Shown in pieces: positions 7,192 to 9,592 of a stretch of 9,592 bases of DNA (positions within the stretch are counted from its first letter, which is position 1; the number at the start of each line of letters is the position of its first letter). The translations under genes and the position numbers were made by a program. The notes beneath the pieces were generated by a model. It was not told the origin of the DNA. It saw only the letters and a list, made by a program, of their open reading frames with translations, and searched no databases. Origin of the DNA: REEB506 sp049317545. Its GTDB lineage: Bacteria > Pseudomonadota > Alphaproteobacteria > Caulobacterales > Aquidulcibacteraceae. The stretch covers positions 1-9,592 of the forward strand of contig JBMOIB010000112.1 of the NCBI GenBank assembly GCA_049317545.1, in the 5' to 3' direction.

Positions 7192-7368
7192 AACCGACGC
7201 GCGCCAAGCGCCAGCTCGCGCGGCTCGGAAGCCCGGACATGTTGGGGTCTCTTCTGTCCTCGCGCCACCGCGGGGCGCGCGGCGGCGCTCGGCGGCATCA
7301 CGGAGTTGCTGATCGGCTAGCAGCGGGCGCCGCGCCGCGATAGACCGGCGCAAACGAGGGAGCGCCGC

Positions 7369-8505
7369 ATGCCGACGATGCAATACCTGACAACTTGCCA
7401 TTTCGATTTCGGCGCGCTCAAGCAGGTCGCCGGCGCCCTCAAGTCGCTTGGCGTGACGCGTCCGTTCGTCGTCACCGACGCCGGCCTCAAGGCCGCGGGC
7501 GTGCTCGACCAGGTCGTCGCGGCGCTCGGCATTCCAGCGGCCGGCATCTATTCCGACACGCCCTCCAATCCGACCGAAACCGCCGCGCGCGACGGCGTCG
7601 CCGCCTATCAGGCCTCCGGCGCGGACGGCATTGTCGCGCTCGGCGGCGGCTCCTCGATGGACATGGGCAAGGCGATCGGCCTGATGGCCACGCACGAAGG
7701 CCCCTACGACCGCTACGGCGGCACCCAGCGCGGCACCCGCCACATCAAGCCGATCCCGCCGCTCGTCGCGATCCCGACGACGGCCGGCACCGGCAGCGAG
7801 GTTTCGGTTGGGTTCGTCATCATTCTCGACAACGGCCGCAAGGAAACGTTCGTCAGCGCGCACCTGATCCCGAAGGTCGCGATCTGCGATCCCGAACTGA
7901 CGCTCGGCCTGCCGAAGGGCCTCACGGCCGCGACCGGCATGGACGCCGTCACCCACTGCATCGAGAGCGTGCTCTCACCGATGGTCCACCCGCCGGCCGA
8001 AGCCGTCGGCCTCGACGGCGTCGAGCGGGCCATCGGCATGGGGATGCTCGAGCGCGCCGTCGCCGACGGCGGCGATCGCGATGCGCGTTGGCACGTGATG
8101 ATGGCGAGCTATGAAGGCGCGCTCGCGTTCGTGAAGGGGCTTGGCGCCGTGCACGGACTGTCGCACGCGCTGGGCCGCCTTTCGGCTCTGAAGCTCCATC
8201 ACGGCACGCTCAATGCGATCATTCTGCCGGCGAGCCTCGCCATGATCCAGGAGGCCGGCGCCGCGACCGAAAAGCTCGCCCGCCTGCGGCGCGCCATGGG
8301 GCTCGCGCCCGCCGCCGACGTCGCCCAGGCGATCGCCGACCTCAATTCCAAGATCGGCATTCCGGCGTCGCTTTCTGCCATCGGGGTGCGCGAGGAGCAT
8401 TTCGCGCCAAACCTCGACTACGCGCTGACCGATCTCGCGACGGCGACGAACGCTATCCCGTTCGACGCGGCGAAGTACGAGGACCTGTTCCGCCGGTCGC
8501 TGTAG
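7369..8505 (+). CDS. Iron-containing (group III) alcohol dehydrogenase
   Basis: A 378-residue NAD(P)-dependent metal alcohol dehydrogenase, probably cytosolic. The N-terminal dinucleotide-binding domain carries ALGGGSSMDMGKA (residues about 90-102) and IPTTAGTGSEVS (135-146). The helical C-terminal domain supplies the metal ligands: D192 and H196 in ATGMDAVTHCIES, H262 in AVHGLSHALG, and probably H278 in LHHGTLN. H266 matches the conserved second histidine of the VHxxxH motif. Spacing from H266 to H278 is two residues longer than I recall for FucO. Family members reduce or oxidise substrates such as lactaldehyde, 4-hydroxybutyrate, butanol or maleylacetate. The sequence does not tell which, so no symbol is given. 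The Shine-Dalgarno GAGGGAG (7356-7362) sits 6 bases before the ATG. It stands alone between the tRNA gene and the palindromic repeat, giving little context for its substrate. Confidence 0.9.
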   Translation: MPTMQYLTTCHFDFGALKQVAGALKSLGVTRPFVVTDAGLKAAGVLDQVVAALGIPAAGIYSDTPSNPTETAARDGVAAYQASGADGIVALGGGSSMDMGKAIGLMATHEGPYDRYGGTQRGTRHIKPIPPLVAIPTTAGTGSEVSVGFVIILDNGRKETFVSAHLIPKVAICDPELTLGLPKGLTAATGMDAVTHCIESVLSPMVHPPAEAVGLDGVERAIGMGMLERAVADGGDRDARWHVMMASYEGALAFVKGLGAVHGLSHALGRLSALKLHHGTLNAIILPASLAMIQEAGAATEKLARLRRAMGLAPAADVAQAIADLNSKIGIPASLSAIGVREEHFAPNLDYALTDLATATNAIPFDAAKYEDLFRRSL

Positions 8506-8510
8506 GAGGT

Positions 8511-8649
8511 CCTTCTCCCCCTGTGGGAGAAGGTGGCCCGAAGGGCCGGATGAGGGGTGGACCGCCACGTTTGCAAGCGCGGCTCCGACACCCCTCACCC
8601 GTCTCGCCGGCTTTGCCGGCGATCCACCCTCTCCCACAAGGGGAGAGGG
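8511..8649. repeat. Compound palindromic intergenic repeat (REP/MITE-like)
   Basis: This element fills most of the 156-base gap between two convergent genes. The outer arms 8511-8536 and 8624-8649 are inverted copies matching at 23 of 26 positions. Each arm is itself a hairpin: CCTTCTCCC/GGGAGAAGG (8511-8519 with 8525-8533, loop CCTGT) and CCCTCTCCC/GGGAGAGGG (8627-8635 with 8641-8649, loop ACAAG), both perfect 9-bp stems. Inside are GGCCC-GAA-GGGCC (8535-8547), GCCGGC-TTT-GCCGGC (8606-8620) and a second inverted pair, 8548-8560 with 8588-8600. The GTGGGAGAAGGTGGCCCGAA-type core is one I recognise as dispersed in many alphaproteobacterial genomes. It contains no gene. It could stop transcription from both sides, or act as a REP-type site or a non-autonomous mobile element; these roles are inference. 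Confidence 0.85.
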
Positions 8650-8661
8650 ATGCGAGGTGCG

Positions 8662-9522
8662 CTACCGCAACGTTAAAAACCGCGCCAGTGCGTCCCAAGC
8701 CGCCGGCTCGTCGAGCATCGGCGCATGGCCGACGCGCGCCACTTCGACGCTTTCGAGGTCGGGCTTCTTCGCCTTCATTTCCGCAACGGTCGCGGCGGAA
8801 AACAGGTCCGAGATCGCGCCGCGCACGACGAGCGCGGGAATGGGCTTCAGCGCTTCGAACAGCGCCCAAAGATCGGCAGGCGCTGCGCCGCCCGGCTGGC
8901 GGAACGGGACGGCGATGTTGGGATCATAATCGAGCGCGATTTGCCCCGGCGTGCGTTCGCGGCAGGTGCGCCGCGCCATCGCCGCGAAGAATTCGTCGCC
9001 GGCGTCGGGAAAGGCCGCGCCGTTGATCTCATTGATTTTCGCCGCCGCCTCGTCCCAGCTCGCGAATGGCGCGCCGGTTCCGACATATCCGGCGATCCGC
9101 GCGAGCCCCTCCGGCTCGAGCTTTGGGCCGATGTCGTTGAGCACGACGCGTTCGATCCGCTGCGGCTGCAGCGCCGCAAGGATCATCGTGATGAGCCCGC
9201 CCATCGAGGTGCCGATGAACGCCGCGCGCGGGATCGAAAGCGCATCGAGAACCTGGATCAGGTCGCCGACATAGGTCGGCGGCTGATAGCGCTCCGGGTT
9301 CGGATCATTGTCGGAGAACCCGCGCCCGCGCACGTCGAGCGCCAGCACCCGTCGCCCTCCGGCCGCGATGCGCGGCAGGATCGTCTCGAAATCACGGCTG
9401 TTGCGCGTCAGGCCGTGCAGGCAGAGGACGGGCGGGCCGACCTCCGCCCCAGCAGCAGGCAGGTCCCGCAAGAACAGCTTCAGCCCATCAGATACCGTGA
9501 TGAAGCGTTCCTGCGGGTCCAT
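8662..9522 (-). CDS. Alpha/beta hydrolase
   Basis: A 286-residue alpha/beta-hydrolase-fold protein with no signal peptide, so probably cytosolic. The oxyanion-hole motif is LHGLTRN (H36-G37). The nucleophile elbow is GTSMGG with S106, the acid is probably D239 in VRGAISDLFS, and the histidine is H266 in RVGHAPMLDEP. DVRGRGFSDNDP (residues about 63-74) is typical of the esterase/lactonase/C-C hydrolase branch, and a cap region lies at about 132-215. The substrate cannot be read from the sequence. The ATG at 9522 has AAGGAG (9529-9534 on the minus strand) 6 bases upstream, and that site overlaps the stop codon of the upstream receptor-like gene. The two are therefore probably co-transcribed, which may mean the hydrolase acts on a compound imported by the receptor. 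Its stop codon lies 13 bases from the palindromic repeat. Confidence 0.9.
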   Translation of the reverse strand: MDPQERFITVSDGLKLFLRDLPAAGAEVGPPVLCLHGLTRNSRDFETILPRIAAGGRRVLALDVRGRGFSDNDPNPERYQPPTYVGDLIQVLDALSIPRAAFIGTSMGGLITMILAALQPQRIERVVLNDIGPKLEPEGLARIAGYVGTGAPFASWDEAAAKINEINGAAFPDAGDEFFAAMARRTCRERTPGQIALDYDPNIAVPFRQPGGAAPADLWALFEALKPIPALVVRGAISDLFSAATVAEMKAKKPDLESVEVARVGHAPMLDEPAAWDALARFLTLR

Positions 9523-9532
9523 ACGCGTCTCC

Positions 9533-9592
9533 TTAGAACTTCACGCCCGCCTGGACGAGCACGGTGCGCGGCGCGCCCCAGTAGGACGTGCG
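9533..9592 (-). CDS. C-terminal end of a probable TonB-dependent receptor (partial)
   Basis: Only the last 19 codons and the TAA stop (9533-9535) are inside the window. They encode RTSYWGAPRTVLVQAGVKF. An alternating hydrophobic last strand, a terminal phenylalanine and the preceding GAPRT turn are characteristic of TonB-dependent outer-membrane receptors, whose last beta strand ends in an aromatic residue recognised by the BAM assembly machinery. The substrate is unknown. The stop codon overlaps the Shine-Dalgarno of the downstream hydrolase gene, indicating a shared transcript. With so few residues, the family call rests on this terminal signature alone, and another outer-membrane beta-barrel is possible. 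Confidence 0.7.
   Translation of the reverse strand, partial: RTSYWGAPRTVLVQAGVKF

Noticed and set aside
7016..7301. Minus-strand reading frames of 73-74 codons across the tRNA gene
   Set aside because: They overlap the tRNA on the opposite strand, have no domain and no convincing start; expected by chance in GC-rich DNA.
7111..7320. A 69-codon + strand reading frame beginning MAESVDAADSKSAV
   Set aside because: It runs through the tRNA-Leu gene itself; the start of the peptide is tRNA sequence read as codons, a common false gene.
7138..7956. A 272-codon minus-strand reading frame opposite the alcohol dehydrogenase and the end of the tRNA
   Set aside because: Rich in Arg, Gly and Ala with no motif; an antisense shadow of the dehydrogenase, whose motifs are clear.
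7105..8649. Possible genomic island inserted at the tRNA-Leu gene, bounded by the palindromic repeat
   Set aside because: No integrase and no second copy of the tRNA 3' end are visible; base composition does not change.
8523..9026. A 167-codon + strand reading frame starting inside the palindromic repeat
   Set aside because: Low-complexity Arg/Pro/Ala composition, begins in the repeat and runs antisense to the hydrolase.

Overview
This GC-rich window, with strong G/C preference at third codon positions, looks like ordinary chromosome from a Gram-negative alphaproteobacterium. Evidence for this is the single-ACT threonine ammonia-lyase, a lipobox-bearing FKBP, the C-terminal end of a probable TonB-dependent receptor, and a dispersed-type palindromic repeat of a kind I associate with alphaproteobacteria (Caulobacterales, Hyphomonadales and Rhizobiales type genomes). 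The exact order is inference. I see no insertion sequence, phage gene, CRISPR array or toxin-antitoxin pair, and no stretch above 300 bases lacks a gene.

Layout. Positions 1-3564 (+ strand) hold threonine ammonia-lyase, then after a 79-base gap a close-packed trio: a secreted CsgG-like protein with a C-terminal SH3-like domain, a glutathione S-transferase family protein 7 bases downstream, and an FKBP-type prolyl isomerase lipoprotein 21 bases further on. Positions 3581-6958 (- strand) read galU, a cysQ-like phosphatase, argE, then a small four-helix membrane protein. The galU-cysQ gap is 3 bases and the cysQ-argE gap is 26 bases, so these are probably one transcript, with the membrane gene following after 82 bases. 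The two blocks converge with only 16 bases between stop codons.

Positions 6959-7104 form a divergent promoter region between galU and a tRNA-Leu(CAA) gene that has a clear promoter with a TTGACG -35 box. After the tRNA, 177 bases with no recognisable gene lead to an iron-containing alcohol dehydrogenase (+). It converges with an alpha/beta hydrolase (-), and the gap between them is almost filled by a compound palindromic repeat of about 139 bp. The hydrolase lies directly downstream of what looks like a TonB-dependent receptor gene, of which only the last 19 codons are in the window.

Functionally this is mainly metabolism (isoleucine precursor supply or threonine breakdown, arginine synthesis, UDP-glucose, 3'-phosphonucleotide recycling) plus envelope proteins. 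I found no convincing new multi-gene system. The points most worth a second look are the CsgG-like/SH3 fusion, whose glycine-rich stretches sit where CsgG has its membrane hairpins, and the compound palindrome at 8511-8649.
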